Position numbers and translations under genes: made by a program
Shown: piece after piece, positions 15,921 to 27,596 of the stretch
Numbering within the stretch: the first letter of the stretch is position 1
Layout of the letters: every line of letters starts with the position of its first letter
The notes under the pieces: generated by a model
Seen by the model: only the letters and a program-made list of their open reading frames with translations
Databases searched by the model: none
What the model was told of the DNA's origin: nothing
From: JADJOY01 sp046331705 [NCBI: bacterium]
GTDB lineage: Bacteria; JADJOY01
Direction of reading: 5' to 3'
NCBI GenBank assembly: GCA_046331705.1
Contig: JAXLQJ010000060.1
Location: forward strand, 1-41,812
Length of the DNA: 41,812 bases

Positions 15921-18512
15921 ATGTGGAACCTCCTTCGACACGTGACCTGGCCGCAGTGGCGCCAGCACCGGCTGCGCACCGCGCTCACGGCGGTGGGCAT
16001 CATGCTCGGCGTGTCGGTGATCATCGCGATGCGGCTGGTGAACCATTCGGTTTTCGCGTCGGTGCGCGAGTCGGTGGCGGACACGGCTGGACGCGCGACG
16101 CTCTCGATCGCCAACGGCACGGCGTGCCTGCCCGAGTCCCTTCTCGACGAGGTGCGCGCGCTCCCCACGGTGAAGAGCGCCGCGGCGCTGATCCTCGACT
16201 CGGGGCTCGTGATCGGCAGCGCCAACGCCGGCGAGCGGCTGCAGGTCTTCGGCGTCGACTACCTCGCCGACACCGAGATCCGCAGCTACGAGCTCGAGAA
16301 GGACGCAAAGGAGAGCGAGATCGAGGACCCCATCGTGGTCCTCTCGCAGCCGAGCTCGATCTTCGTCACGCGTCGCTTCGCCCAGAGCCACGGGCTCGCG
16401 CTCAACTCGCCGCTCAAGCTGCAGGTGACGAGCGGGCCGGTGGATCTGGTGGTGCGCGGGATCCTGAAGGAGAGCGGCCCCGCCAAGGCGTACGGCGGCA
16501 TGTTCGCGCTGATGGACATCTTCGCGGCGCAGATCGCGTTCGGGAAAGGCACGCCGGGCGTGCCTGGCAAGTTCGATCAGATCGACGTGGTGCTGAAGGA
16601 CGGCGTGAGCTTCGAGGACGGCAAGGCGAGCCTGGTGGCACTGGTCGCCGGGCGTGGCCACGTCGATCGGCCGGAGGGACGCGGCGAGCAGATCGAGGGA
16701 CTGCTCGGCGCGATGAAGCTCGGCTTCTCGCAGAGCCAGGCGCTCTCGTTCATCGTCGGGATGTTCCTGATCTACAACACCATGAGCATCGCGGTGGTGC
16801 AGCGCCGCCGCGAGATCGGCGTGCTGCGCTCGCTCGGCGCCACCGCTCCCGAGATCCGGCGGCTCTTCGTGACCGAGGCCCTGGTGCTCGCGGCGATCGG
16901 TTGCGTCGCGGGCGTGGGGCTCGGCTGGTGGATGGCGCGACTGATCCTGCCGGCCATGGAAAAGGTCCTGGCGACGATGGTGACGCGCACCACCGTCGGC
17001 TATCTGCGCCTCGACCCGCTGGTGATCGCAATGGGCGTGGGCGCGGGCTTCGGCTTCGCGCTGGTCGCGTCGCTGATGCCCGCGATCCAAGCGGGTCGGG
17101 TGAGCCCGCTGGTGGCGCTGCGCCGCGATGCCGCCACCCGCGTCGAGCCCCGCTCCATCCGGATCATGGCGTGGCTCGGCGTCACCGGGCTGGCGGCGAG
17201 CATCGCCGGGAACTTCTTGCAGAGCCGCATCGGCGCCAACTGGCTCTCGCTGGGCACGATGGGGTTTCGCATCGTCGGCGTCGCGCTGCTCATGCCGTGG
17301 CTGGTGGTGGCGGTGCTGGGGCCGGCGCGCCGCGTGCTGGGCGCGCTCTTCGGCATCCAGGGCAAGCTCGCCGGCGACAACCTCACCAACGCGCCGGGGC
17401 GCACCGCGGTGACCCTGACGGCGGTGATGATCGGCATCAGCGCGTACGTGATCGTCGGCGCTTTGGTGGAGAGCCTGCAGGTCACGCTCGGCAACTGGAT
17501 CGATCGGTACATCTCGGCGGACCTCTCGATCGCCGCGTCGAGCCGCCTCGCCGGACCTTCCAGCAACCGCATCCCGGACGAGGTCGTCGAGGGCCTGCGC
17601 GGGGTGCCGGGCATCGAGACCGTGAAGCCCTTTCGCTACATCGAGCTCCTCTACCAGGACGAGCTCGCCTACCTGCTCACGCTCGACCTGGAGGCCCACG
17701 GCCGGCGCGGCGGCTACCAGATGGTGAGCGGGCCCGATGCCAAGACCTTCATGGCCACGCTCGCACGCGGCGAAGGCGTCGGGGTCTCCGACGCGTTCGC
17801 GCTCCATTTCGGCAAGAACGTCGGCGACACGCTCACGCTCAACACTCCCACGGGGCCCCACGACTTCCGGATCATCGGCACCTTCGCCGACTGGGCGGGG
17901 AAGACCGGCACGGTGCACATCGACCGCGCGCTCTATCAGAAGGTGTGGAACGAGAGCCTGGTGGACGGCATCGACATCGATCTCGCCGAGCCGAGCCGCT
18001 GGGAAGAGGTGGCGCGCGAGATCCGCGCCCGATTCGGCGCGAAATACGATCTGCAGGTGATGACCTCGAAGGAGTTCAAGGACGAGATCCGCACCCAGAT
18101 CATCGCCGGCTTCGAGGTCAGCAAGGCCACCGAGGTGATCGTGCTCATCATCTCGGCGCTCGGCATCGTGAACACGCTGCTGGCGGCGATCCTGGACCGC
18201 ACGCGCGAGATCGGCATCCTGCGCGCGGTCGGCGCCACGCGCCGTCAGATCGAGGGTGCCGTCCTCGCCGAGGCGGGGCTCCTCGGCGCCATGGGCGCTC
18301 TCATCGGTTTGGCACTCGGCCTCGCGAACGCTTATCCATTCGTCCGCGTCTCGATGCTGAGACTGGTCGGCTGGCACCTCGACTTCCACCTCGATGTGTG
18401 GGCGCTCGCGGGCGCCGGCATCGCGGCGGTCGCGATCTCGATGCTCGCGGGGCTCCACCCCGCGCGCCAGGCCGGGCGGCTCAACATCCTCGACGCCATC
18501 GAATACGAATGA
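15921..18512 (+). CDS. ABC transporter permease with two FtsX/MacB domains
   Basis: An 863-residue inner-membrane protein. A first helix (about 20-38, TALTAVGIMLGVSVIIAM) is followed by a periplasmic MacB-type domain, then three helices around 270-400 including FIVGMFLIYNTMSIAVVQRR and the cytoplasmic REIGVLRSLGAT motif. The second half repeats this plan: a helix, a periplasmic domain, and helices with REIGILRAVGATRRQIEGA. Such double permeases pair with LolD-like ATPases. The substrate may be a lipid, lipoprotein or peptide; I cannot choose. The ATG is 14 bases after the last repeat unit and has no convincing ribosome site, so the array edge sits inside the translation-initiation region. Confidence 0.9.
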   Translation: MWNLLRHVTWPQWRQHRLRTALTAVGIMLGVSVIIAMRLVNHSVFASVRESVADTAGRATLSIANGTACLPESLLDEVRALPTVKSAAALILDSGLVIGSANAGERLQVFGVDYLADTEIRSYELEKDAKESEIEDPIVVLSQPSSIFVTRRFAQSHGLALNSPLKLQVTSGPVDLVVRGILKESGPAKAYGGMFALMDIFAAQIAFGKGTPGVPGKFDQIDVVLKDGVSFEDGKASLVALVAGRGHVDRPEGRGEQIEGLLGAMKLGFSQSQALSFIVGMFLIYNTMSIAVVQRRREIGVLRSLGATAPEIRRLFVTEALVLAAIGCVAGVGLGWWMARLILPAMEKVLATMVTRTTVGYLRLDPLVIAMGVGAGFGFALVASLMPAIQAGRVSPLVALRRDAATRVEPRSIRIMAWLGVTGLAASIAGNFLQSRIGANWLSLGTMGFRIVGVALLMPWLVVAVLGPARRVLGALFGIQGKLAGDNLTNAPGRTAVTLTAVMIGISAYVIVGALVESLQVTLGNWIDRYISADLSIAASSRLAGPSSNRIPDEVVEGLRGVPGIETVKPFRYIELLYQDELAYLLTLDLEAHGRRGGYQMVSGPDAKTFMATLARGEGVGVSDAFALHFGKNVGDTLTLNTPTGPHDFRIIGTFADWAGKTGTVHIDRALYQKVWNESLVDGIDIDLAEPSRWEEVAREIRARFGAKYDLQVMTSKEFKDEIRTQIIAGFEVSKATEVIVLIISALGIVNTLLAAILDRTREIGILRAVGATRRQIEGAVLAEAGLLGAMGALIGLALGLANAYPFVRVSMLRLVGWHLDFHLDVWALAGAGIAAVAISMLAGLHPARQAGRLNILDAIEYE

Positions 18513-18534
18513 CCTTTCCCAGGAGAATCCGACC

Positions 18535-19068
18535 ATGACCTCGAGTACGACAAGCGCATCGCCGCTCGTGGCGATCCTGATGGGCAGCGCCTCCGACGCC
18601 GACAAGCTCACCGGTGCACGCGACGTGCTCCAGAAGCTCGGCATCGCCTTCGAAGTGACCGTGACCAGCGCACACCGCAGCCCGGCGCGCACCGTCGACT
18701 ACGTCCGCTCCGCGGAGGAGCGCGGCGTACGCGTGTTCATCGCCGCAGCGGGCGGAGCGGCCCATCTCGCGGGCGTGGTCGCGGCGCACACGCTCAAGCC
18801 GGTGATCGGCGTGCCGGTGGACTCGACACCGCTCGCCGGTTTCGACGCGCTCCTCTCGACCGTGCAGATGCCGCCCGGGATCCCCGTGGCGACGGTGGCG
18901 GTGGGCGACATGGGCGCCCGCAACGCCGCCTACCTCGCGGCACGCATCCTGGGTCTCGGTGACGCCGCGATCGCGGCCACCCTCGTCACCGAGCGCGATC
19001 GCCTCGAGGCCTCGGTGGTCGAGGGCGATCGCAAGGTGAAGTCCGCGTGGGCCGCGGCCAGGACGTGA
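18535..19068 (+). CDS. purE: N5-carboxyaminoimidazole ribonucleotide mutase
   Basis: A 177-residue PurE. It catalyses carboxyl migration from N5-CAIR to CAIR in purine biosynthesis. GSASD (17-21), TSAHRSP (44-50) and [17 protein letters not shown] (about 72-88) are the conserved class I active-site elements. AGGAG nine bases before ATG 18535 sets the start. PurK, the usual partner, is not present here. Its stop codon overlaps the GTG start of the YrdC gene (GTGA), a common pairing of purE with sua5/yrdC in some bacteria. Confidence 0.96.
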   Translation: MTSSTTSASPLVAILMGSASDADKLTGARDVLQKLGIAFEVTVTSAHRSPARTVDYVRSAEERGVRVFIAAAGGAAHLAGVVAAHTLKPVIGVPVDSTPLAGFDALLSTVQMPPGIPVATVAVGDMGARNAAYLAARILGLGDAAIAATLVTERDRLEASVVEGDRKVKSAWAAART

Positions 19069-19703
19069 GCGAACCGCGCGAGTCGCCGGCGCCGACGCTC
19101 GCGGCTGGACCGGACGGCCTGAGCGAGGCCGATCTCGCGCGGGTCGTGGCCGCGCTGCGCGTCGGCGAAGCGATCGCCTATCCGACCGAGACCTTCTACG
19201 GGCTCGGCGCACGGGCGCTCGACGCTGCGGCGGTCGCGCGCGTGCAAGCGATCAAGGGCCGCCCGGACGGCAAGCCGTTTCCGGTGTTGGTGGCGGACCT
19301 CGCGATGCTGGCGCGCGTGGCCGCGCGCATCCCGGGCGTGGCGAAACGGCTCATCGAACGCTACTGGCCGGGCGCGCTGACCGTCGTGTTGCCCGCGAAA
19401 CCGGGGCTGCCGGCGGGCGTGCTCGGGGAGGGTGGGACGATCGCGTGCCGCATCTCCTCGTCGGCGGTCGCGACGCAGATCGTGCGGGCCCTCGGCGAGC
19501 CGCTGGTCGCCACCAGCGCCAACCGCTCCGGCGAACCGTCACCACGCTCGGCCACGGACGCAGCGCTCGAGATCGGCCGCGGCGTGGCATTCATCGTCGA
19601 CGGCGGGAAGCTCGGCGGCGAGCTCGGCTCGACGATCGTCGACGGCACCGTCGACCCGCCGCGGATCCTGCGCGCGGGCGACCTCGACGTCGAGCTCTCG
19701 TGA
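19065..19703 (+). CDS. YrdC/Sua5-type threonylcarbamoyl-AMP synthase
   Basis: A 212-residue protein with the motifs YPTETFYGLG (39-48), KGRPDGKPF (64-72), WPGALTVVLP and SANRSG. These identify the enzyme that makes threonylcarbamoyl-AMP from threonine, bicarbonate and ATP for the t6A modification of tRNA position 37. It is the short form without the C-terminal Sua5 domain. GTG 19065 overlaps the purE stop; a GTG at 19047 in the same frame would add six residues and is less likely. It converges on the GNAT gene across a GC-rich hairpin. Confidence 0.92.
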   Translation: MSEPRESPAPTLAAGPDGLSEADLARVVAALRVGEAIAYPTETFYGLGARALDAAAVARVQAIKGRPDGKPFPVLVADLAMLARVAARIPGVAKRLIERYWPGALTVVLPAKPGLPAGVLGEGGTIACRISSSAVATQIVRALGEPLVATSANRSGEPSPRSATDAALEIGRGVAFIVDGGKLGGELGSTIVDGTVDPPRILRAGDLDVELS

Positions 19704-19704
19704 G

Positions 19705-19733
19705 GCGGCGGGCTCGACGCGCCCGCCCGCCGC
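19705..19733. terminator. GC-rich hairpin between convergent genes
   Basis: A perfect 9-bp stem, GCGGCGGGC (19705-19713) with GCCCGCCGC (19725-19733), around an 11-base loop in the 71-base gap between the YrdC and GNAT stop codons. No T-tract on either side, so intrinsic termination is only suggested. Confidence 0.5.
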
Positions 19734-19774
19734 GACGACCTCCGCCCACCCGGAAGCACGCGCTTGCTACCGGG

Positions 19775-20305
19775 CTAGCTCGAGGCCGACGCCAGCGACT
19801 CGCGGGTGATCGCGAACAGATCGTGCTCGAGGCCGGCGTGCATCGCGGTGCCGACGCGCGCGAAGCCCAGTCGCCGCGCGACGCGCACCGAGCGGCCGTT
19901 GCCCGGCACGATCACCGCGACCACGCGATCGAACGAGCCCACGGCGAACGCCCGGGCCAGCGCCGCGCCGACCGCCTCCGTCGCGAGCCCCGCACCCCAC
20001 TGCGCGCGCGCCAGCATCCAGCCGACGTCGATCTCGCCCGGCGCGTACGGCGCCGGACGCAGCATGACGTTGCCGAGGACCTCGGCGGTCGCGACCCCCG
20101 TCACCGCGTACCACGCGAGGCCGGCGGTGAGCGACGCATTCTCGGCGACGATCTGATCGAGCAAGCGACGGCTCGCGTCGAGATCCTTGGTCGGTCCCCA
20201 CCACGCGACCTCGGGATCGCTCCAGATCGCGTGGAACTCCGACAGGTGCGCGGGCGTCCAGGGCCGCAGCACGAGCCGCTCGGTGCGGATGCTCGGGTCC
20301 GTCAT
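19775..20305 (-). CDS. GNAT family N-acetyltransferase, RimJ/RimL type
   Basis: A 176-residue acetyltransferase. TERLVLRPWTPAHLSEF near the N-terminus, the strand GEIDVGWMLARAQWGAGLATEA (written here as the acetyl-CoA loop AQWGAGLATEA plus its preceding strand) and NGRSVRVARRLGF are typical of the RimJ/RimL branch that acetylates protein N-termini or small amines. The ATG at 20305 gives the usual short lead into TERL; the upstream open frame to 20425 is Arg-rich and overlaps the divergent gene. Substrate unknown. Confidence 0.88.
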   Translation of the reverse strand: MTDPSIRTERLVLRPWTPAHLSEFHAIWSDPEVAWWGPTKDLDASRRLLDQIVAENASLTAGLAWYAVTGVATAEVLGNVMLRPAPYAPGEIDVGWMLARAQWGAGLATEAVGAALARAFAVGSFDRVVAVIVPGNGRSVRVARRLGFARVGTAMHAGLEHDLFAITRESLASASS

Positions 20306-20415
20306 GGGACCGCCAACATATCCGTGGGCGCGATGGGTCGCGCAGGCGAAATCCCCTCCGCACGTTCTCCGGATCGACCCCACCGAAATCGCCCATCGTC
20401 GTCTAGAATCGGGCG

Positions 20416-21597
20416 ATGATGGCACGCCAACGGCGCTGCGCGCTCCTCACGGCCGCACTGGCGTGGACGTGCCTCGTGACGGGATGCGCGACCCTGCCCG
20501 GCGCGAACGGCGGCGCGACTGCCAGCGCGAACGCGCTCACCACGCGGCAGACGCGGCTCTGGCTCAACGACTACGTGCGGCGCTTCTCGGACGAGATCGC
20601 GCGCACCGCCGACGGAATCCAAGCGCGCGCCGCCGACGAGGCGGCGGTACGCGGCGCGCTCGCGTGGAAGCTCGGCGCCATTCCCGCGGCATACCGCGCC
20701 GGCACGCTCGAGGACGCGCAGGCCGCGCTCGGCGATCTGTGGGTGCTCAGCCTCCAGATGGAGGCCTTGTTCCGGGCCGAGCCCCCGCGCGATTCGCTGG
20801 GCAACGAACGCGCCGCCGCCGCGGCGTGCGCCAGCCGGTTGCGCGAGGAGTTCGAGGAGCTGGCGCGCCGCGTGTCGCCGACCGCGAAAGCCTTCGACGA
20901 GGCCCAGGGCTTGGTGCGCGATTTCGCCGCCCACGAGCCGCTCACGGACCTGACGTTCTCGCGCCGCTCGGTGGTGCCGAGCTACCTGGCAGCCCGGGCC
21001 GGTGAGAAGGCGGCGTTCTTTCAAGCCGTCGAGAACCTGGGCGACAACCTGTCGGCGATGCAGGAGATGATCGTGGCGTATGCCGCCCAGCTGCCCGCCA
21101 TGGTGCGCTGGCAGGCCGATCTCTTGCTCCTCGATCTGCCCCGAAATCAGCGCATCGGGCGCACGCTCGCGGATTTCGACGGCATGGACGATTCGCTGAA
21201 GCGCCTCGCGGCGGCGAGCGACCAGGCCACGGCGCTCGTCACCAGCCAGAGCCGGGAGCTCCTCGGCGTGTTCCGCGGCGAGCGCGACGCGACGTTCGCG
21301 GAGATCGAGGGGCTGCGAGCACGCAGCTTCGCGGCCCTCGACGCGCAGCGCGACGCGACCTTCGCGGAGATCGCCGCCGAGCGCCAGGCGACTCTCGACG
21401 CCCTGGACCGCCAGCGGCTCGCCGTTCGCGCCGACGTCGAAGCGCTCGCCCGGGAGGCCGTCGAGCGCAGCGTCCGCGAGGCGCGCGGCTTGATCGATCA
21501 CGCGTTCGTGCGGGCGCTCGAGCTCGTGGCCGCGCTCGCGGTCGCCGGCGTGGCGGTGGGGTTGGCATGGCGGCGCTGGCCGCGCCGCCGCGATTGA
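20416..21597 (+). CDS. Coiled-coil lipoprotein with C-terminal membrane helix, unknown
   Basis: A 393-residue protein I do not recognise. It starts with a lipoprotein signal (lipobox LVTGC), has a long helical middle, and near residues 280-350 carries imperfect repeats of about 22 residues beginning RDATFAEI that predict a coiled coil. Its last 30 residues are a hydrophobic helix (VAALAVAGVAVGLAW) with an arginine-rich cytoplasmic end. It would thus be held to membrane at both ends. ATG 20416 and ATG 20419 are both possible; a TAGAAT -10-like element at 20404-20409 would place transcription start almost on the ATG, so a leaderless mRNA is possible. Confidence 0.8.
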   Translation: MMARQRRCALLTAALAWTCLVTGCATLPGANGGATASANALTTRQTRLWLNDYVRRFSDEIARTADGIQARAADEAAVRGALAWKLGAIPAAYRAGTLEDAQAALGDLWVLSLQMEALFRAEPPRDSLGNERAAAAACASRLREEFEELARRVSPTAKAFDEAQGLVRDFAAHEPLTDLTFSRRSVVPSYLAARAGEKAAFFQAVENLGDNLSAMQEMIVAYAAQLPAMVRWQADLLLLDLPRNQRIGRTLADFDGMDDSLKRLAAASDQATALVTSQSRELLGVFRGERDATFAEIEGLRARSFAALDAQRDATFAEIAAERQATLDALDRQRLAVRADVEALAREAVERSVREARGLIDHAFVRALELVAALAVAGVAVGLAWRRWPRRRD

Positions 21598-21642
21598 CGC
21601 GAATCGACCGCTCGTCCTAGAAAACCGCGTCAGGAGGATCCC

Positions 21643-22221
21643 ATGAAACCGCAATCACCCATCGCTCGGCCCCTTCTCGTCGCGTTGCTCGTCGCCGCGC
21701 CGGCGTTCGCTGGCGAAGGCGCGCACCACGCGCCCAAGCTCAACCCCGCGTTCGACCAGCTCAAGACGCTGGTCGGCGAATGGGAAGCCGGCGACGACGG
21801 GGGCGCCAAGATGCGCGAGGAGATCACGCTCACCGCGGGCGGCTCGGTGCTCATGGAGAGCATGTTCCCAGGCACGCCGCACGCGATGATCACGATGTAC
21901 AGCCCGGACGGGAAGCAGCTCGTCGCCACCCACTACTGCGCCGCGGGCAACCAGCCGCGCATGCGCTCGAAGGGCTTCGGAGCCGACGGCAAGACCGCGG
22001 TCTTCACGTTCGTCGACGCCACCAACCTGGCGAGCCCGAAGGAAAGCCACATGCACAAGGTCGAGGTGAAGCTGATCGACGCCGATCACTTCGACGCGAC
22101 GTGGACCAGCAAGGGCGAGCCCGAGAGCCCCCCGATGACGTTCCACTGGAGCCGCGTGAAGAGCGCCGCGCCTGCCCCGGCACCCGAGCCTCCCGCGCCT
22201 GCCGCGCCCGCTACGCCGTAA
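21643..22221 (+). CDS. Secreted lipocalin-like/DUF1579-type protein
   Basis: A 192-residue protein with a signal peptide (cleaved after APAFA, near residue 23). A compact beta-rich domain begins LKTLVGEWEA and has repeated strand motifs (GSVLMESMF, MYSPDGKQLVATHYC, KTAVFTFVDATN). The opening W-x-G-x-W-like pattern resembles DUF1579 and lipocalin-like proteins. The C-terminus is a Pro/Ala tail. AGGAGG six bases ahead of ATG 21643 is an excellent ribosome site, suggesting strong expression. Function unknown. Confidence 0.8.
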   Translation: MKPQSPIARPLLVALLVAAPAFAGEGAHHAPKLNPAFDQLKTLVGEWEAGDDGGAKMREEITLTAGGSVLMESMFPGTPHAMITMYSPDGKQLVATHYCAAGNQPRMRSKGFGADGKTAVFTFVDATNLASPKESHMHKVEVKLIDADHFDATWTSKGEPESPPMTFHWSRVKSAAPAPAPEPPAPAAPATP

Positions 22222-22261
22222 GCGCCGCCCGGTCGCGACCGGGGACCGCGGACGGCGGCGC

Positions 22262-22293
22262 GCGTCGCACGCGTCGGCGTCCCCGTGCGACGC
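22262..22293 (+). terminator. Strong GC-rich hairpin after the lipocalin-like gene
   Basis: A perfect 10-bp stem, GCGTCGCACG (22262-22271) with CGTGCGACGC (22284-22293), around a 12-base loop, 40 bases after the stop codon. A smaller palindrome CCGGTCGCGACCGG lies just upstream. No T-run, so termination is inferred. The rest of 22222-22442 shows nothing further. Confidence 0.5.
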
Positions 22294-22442
22294 ACCTCGC
22301 GCGCGCTCGCACCGAAGAGTTGCCCGCGACGATCGCCCGCAACTCCCCTTCCGGTCGCACGTTGCTCGGACCTCCGCGGCGTGCTACCTCCGCCGATCCG
22401 CCGCGGGCGCCCCGCCCCGGCGTTCCCATCCGAGGCGAGGCC

Positions 22443-23780
22443 ATGGCGACGGTTCGAGCGTTCCGCGGAGTTCTCTACGATCCCAAGCGTGTCGGCGGTG
22501 ACCTCTCCAAGGTGGTCGCACCGCCCTACGACGTCATCAACGAGGACGAGCGGCGCGAGCTGCACCAGCGCCATCCGCGGAACTTCGTGCGCCTCATCCT
22601 GGGCGAGGACAAGCCCGGCGACAGTGACGCCGAGAACCGCTACACCCGCGCCGGCGGCTACCTGCGCGACTGGCTCGCGGACGGCACCTTCGTCCGCGAT
22701 GGCGCGCCATCGCTCTACTTCTATCGCCAGAGCTACCGCTTTCCCTGGGAGCAGCACGACCGCGACCGCGACGGCGTGATCGCCGGCGTGCGCCTGGAAG
22801 CGCTCGACGCCGGCATCATCCTGCCCCACGAGCGTACGCTCGACGCGCCCAAGGCCGACCGGCTGCTCCTCACGGAAGCGACCGGCGCCAACCTGAGCCC
22901 CGTGTTCGGGCTCTTCTCCGATGCCGACGGCAGCATCCTGAGCCCCATCCGCGCATTGACCGCGACGCCGCCGCGCCTCGACGGCACCGATCCCGCCGGC
23001 GTGCGTCATCGACTGTGGACGGTCTCGGATCCCACGCTCGTCGCGGTCTTCTCCCGCGCGCTGGCCGACCGCCAGATCTTCATCGCCGACGGCCACCACC
23101 GCTACTCGACCGCACTCAATTTCCGCAACCGCGCGCGCCAGCAGTTCCCGGACGCCGGCGAGCGCGCGACCTTCGAGCACGTGCTCATGTACCTGATGGC
23201 CATCGAGGATCCGGGACTGGTGATCCTGCCGATCCACCGGGTGCTCCACGGGCTACCGGGCTTCGACGCCACCGCCTTTCTCGCGGGCGTGACGTCGCGT
23301 CTGCCCGTGGTTCGCGAGGTCGCCGATGCGCGCGCGGCGCGCGCCGCGCTGGATGCCGAGCCCGCCGACGCGCGTCGTGTGGCGCTGGTCGTGCGCGGTC
23401 GGCCCGGCGCGACGATCCTCGACCTCGCCGGACGACCGGGACTGGGCGAAGCTCCGCCGCACATCCCCGCCGTGCTCTGGGACCTCGACCTGCGCCGCAT
23501 CCATCATTGGATCGTCGAGGAGGTCGCGGGCATCGACACGGCCGCGCAAGCGCGGAAGGAGCACCTCCACTTCCTCACCGACGAGGTCGAGGCCGAGCGC
23601 GAGGTGCGGAGCGGTGCTGGCGACGTGGCGATCCTGGTTCGCCCCACCAAGATCCAGCAGGTCACCGCGGTGGCGTCGGCCCGCGAGGTGATGCCCCAGA
23701 AGTCGACCTTCTTCTACCCGAAGCTCGCCTCCGGAATGGTCATCCATCCGTTGATCCCTCCCGAGCCCTTGGTGCCATGA
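22443..23780 (+). CDS. DUF1015 family protein
   Basis: A 445-residue DUF1015 protein. Hallmarks are VVAPPYDVINEDER near the N-terminus, NFVRLILGED, the highly conserved IADGHHRYSTAL (Asp216 to Arg220 and following) and a C-terminal KSTFFYPK and SGMVIHPL. The biochemical role of the family is not established; it is widespread in bacteria and archaea, and an enzymatic role is likely given the invariant DGHHR. The ATG at 22443 begins MATVRAFRG, the usual family start. No operon partner: the next gene starts 83 bases on and is a kinase. Confidence 0.9.
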   Translation: MATVRAFRGVLYDPKRVGGDLSKVVAPPYDVINEDERRELHQRHPRNFVRLILGEDKPGDSDAENRYTRAGGYLRDWLADGTFVRDGAPSLYFYRQSYRFPWEQHDRDRDGVIAGVRLEALDAGIILPHERTLDAPKADRLLLTEATGANLSPVFGLFSDADGSILSPIRALTATPPRLDGTDPAGVRHRLWTVSDPTLVAVFSRALADRQIFIADGHHRYSTALNFRNRARQQFPDAGERATFEHVLMYLMAIEDPGLVILPIHRVLHGLPGFDATAFLAGVTSRLPVVREVADARAARAALDAEPADARRVALVVRGRPGATILDLAGRPGLGEAPPHIPAVLWDLDLRRIHHWIVEEVAGIDTAAQARKEHLHFLTDEVEAEREVRSGAGDVAILVRPTKIQQVTAVASAREVMPQKSTFFYPKLASGMVIHPLIPPEPLVP

Positions 23781-23863
23781 GCTGCGGCCGCCGGGCTCGT
23801 CTCGCCCTCCGCGCTCCCTCGATCGCCGCTCCGAGCCACACGCGGTAGTGCCACGCGAACGCC

Positions 23864-26071
<2,208 letters not shown>

Positions 26072-26078
26072 GCGACGG

Positions 26079-26101
26079 CGCGCGCGCCACTCACGCGCGC
26101 G
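26079..26101. terminator. Alternating CG hairpin between convergent kinase and activator genes
   Basis: CGCGCGCG (26079-26086) and CGCGCGCG (26094-26101) flank a 7-base loop in the gap between the two facing stop codons; the right arm reaches into the last codons of the activator gene. A possible bidirectional terminator without T-tracts. Confidence 0.35.
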
Positions 26102-27596
26102 GCGCCTTGCCCCAACGGTTGGCGATCGCGAGGCGGCGCATCTTCTTCTGCAGGCCCACCCGGCTCAGCCCGAGCGCCATCGCCGTGCGGGTCACGTTTC
26201 CCGCTTGGCGTTCGAGCTCGCGCTCGATCATCGCGCGGTCCAGATCGTCGTGGGCCTCGGCGCGCGCACCCCGGCTCGCCGCGCTCGCCTCGGCGGCGGC
26301 GGCATCCAGGTCGTCGAGCGACGCACCCGACTGAGCGACGATGCGCTCCTCCAGGTGATCGAGGTCGATCGCCGCGCCCGGTCCGGCGAGCACGCACGCG
26401 TGCTCCAGCGTGTTCTCGAGCTCGCGCACGTTGCCGGGGAAGGAGTACGCCTGCAGCACCGCCAACGCCTCGGGCGTGATCTCGCATCGATCCTTGCGGC
26501 GCTTCTTGGCGATCCGGTCGAGGAGATGATCGACCAGCGCCGGGATGTCGTCGCGACGATCGCGCAGCGGCGGCAGCTCGATCGGGAACACGTGGATGCG
26601 GAAGTAGAGGTCACGCCGGAAGCGGCCGGCTTCCACCTCGACGTTGAGGTCACGATTGGTGGCGGTGATGATCCGCACGTCCACCGGGATCTCGTCGGTG
26701 CTGCCGACGGGCCGGATTCGGCGCTCCTGGAGCGCGCGCAATAGCTTCACCTGCATCGCCGCGCTCATCTCCGCCACCTCGTCGAGAAAGAGCGTGCCGC
26801 CGTTGGCTTCCTCGAAGAGCCCGCGCCGATCCGTCTGCGCGCCCGTGAAAGCCCCCTTGCGGTAACCGAAGAGCGCGCTCTCGAGCAGGTTTTCGGGGAA
26901 CTCGGCGCAGTTGACCGCCACGAAGCGGCCCTCGGCGCGGGGGCTCGCGTCGTGCACCAGCCGCGCCACCAGCTCCTTGCCGGTGCCCGACTCGCCCGTG
27001 AGCAGCACCGAGGTCGCATCCCATTCGGCGACCCGCATGGCGCGCTCGAGGGCCCGCTTCACGCGCGGGCTCTTGCCGACGAACTCCTCGAGCCTCCAGC
27101 GCTCGCGGACCTCGGTCTTCAACTGGCGGTTCTCGACGCGCAAGCGGTCGTAGGCCGCCGTCAGCTTGCGATTGGCCTCGCTCAGCTCGGCCGCCAGCCG
27201 CCGGTTCTCGAGCGCCGCGCGCCGATGCTCGAGCGCGCGCTCGACCCGCTGCCGCAGGTCGAAGGGATCCCAGGGTTTGGTCAGGTAGTAGTAGATGTGG
27301 CCGTCGTTGATCGCCGAGACCACCGCGCCCATGTCGGAGTAGCCGGTGAGCAGGATGCGCATCGTGTCGGGGTGCTCGAGATTGATGCGTCCCAGAAGCT
27401 CGACACCGGTCATCCCCGGCATGCGTTGGTCGGCGATCACCAGCGCCACCGGCTCGCTGGCGAGGACTTCGAGCGCCTGGACGCCGCCGCTCGCGCGGTG
27501 CACGACGTAGCTCTGCTCGAGCGCCAGCTCCAGCGCGTCGAGCCCGAGCGCTTCGTCGTCGACGATCAGGATCGAGTTGTCAGGCGGATTCGACAC
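26091..27596 (-). CDS. NtrC-class sigma-54-dependent response regulator
   Basis: A 501-residue activator. The receiver domain (1-120) has VDDE and phospho-acceptor Asp56 (ADQRMPGM); a coiled-coil linker follows (about 120-168). The AAA+ domain has Walker A GESGTGKE (201-208), the sigma-54-contacting GAFTGA loop (248-253) and Walker B GGTLFLDE (266-273). A Fis-type helix-turn-helix ends the protein (RTAMALGLSRVGLQKKMRR). It activates RNA polymerase with RpoN when phosphorylated. The GTG at 27596 overlaps the preceding kinase gene by 17 bases. It is the last gene of the minus-strand locus, whose probable sigma-54 promoter is at 35764-35780, so it may activate its own locus. Confidence 0.96.
   Translation of the reverse strand: MSNPPDNSILIVDDEALGLDALELALEQSYVVHRASGGVQALEVLASEPVALVIADQRMPGMTGVELLGRINLEHPDTMRILLTGYSDMGAVVSAINDGHIYYYLTKPWDPFDLRQRVERALEHRRAALENRRLAAELSEANRKLTAAYDRLRVENRQLKTEVRERWRLEEFVGKSPRVKRALERAMRVAEWDATSVLLTGESGTGKELVARLVHDASPRAEGRFVAVNCAEFPENLLESALFGYRKGAFTGAQTDRRGLFEEANGGTLFLDEVAEMSAAMQVKLLRALQERRIRPVGSTDEIPVDVRIITATNRDLNVEVEAGRFRRDLYFRIHVFPIELPPLRDRRDDIPALVDHLLDRIAKKRRKDRCEITPEALAVLQAYSFPGNVRELENTLEHACVLAGPGAAIDLDHLEERIVAQSGASLDDLDAAAAEASAASRGARAEAHDDLDRAMIERELERQAGNVTRTAMALGLSRVGLQKKMRRLAIANRWGKAPRA

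Noticed and set aside
15696-18692. A 998-codon minus-strand open frame opposite the permease gene
   Set aside because: Typical antisense shadow in high-GC DNA. The plus-strand protein has clear FtsX/MacB motifs and helices.
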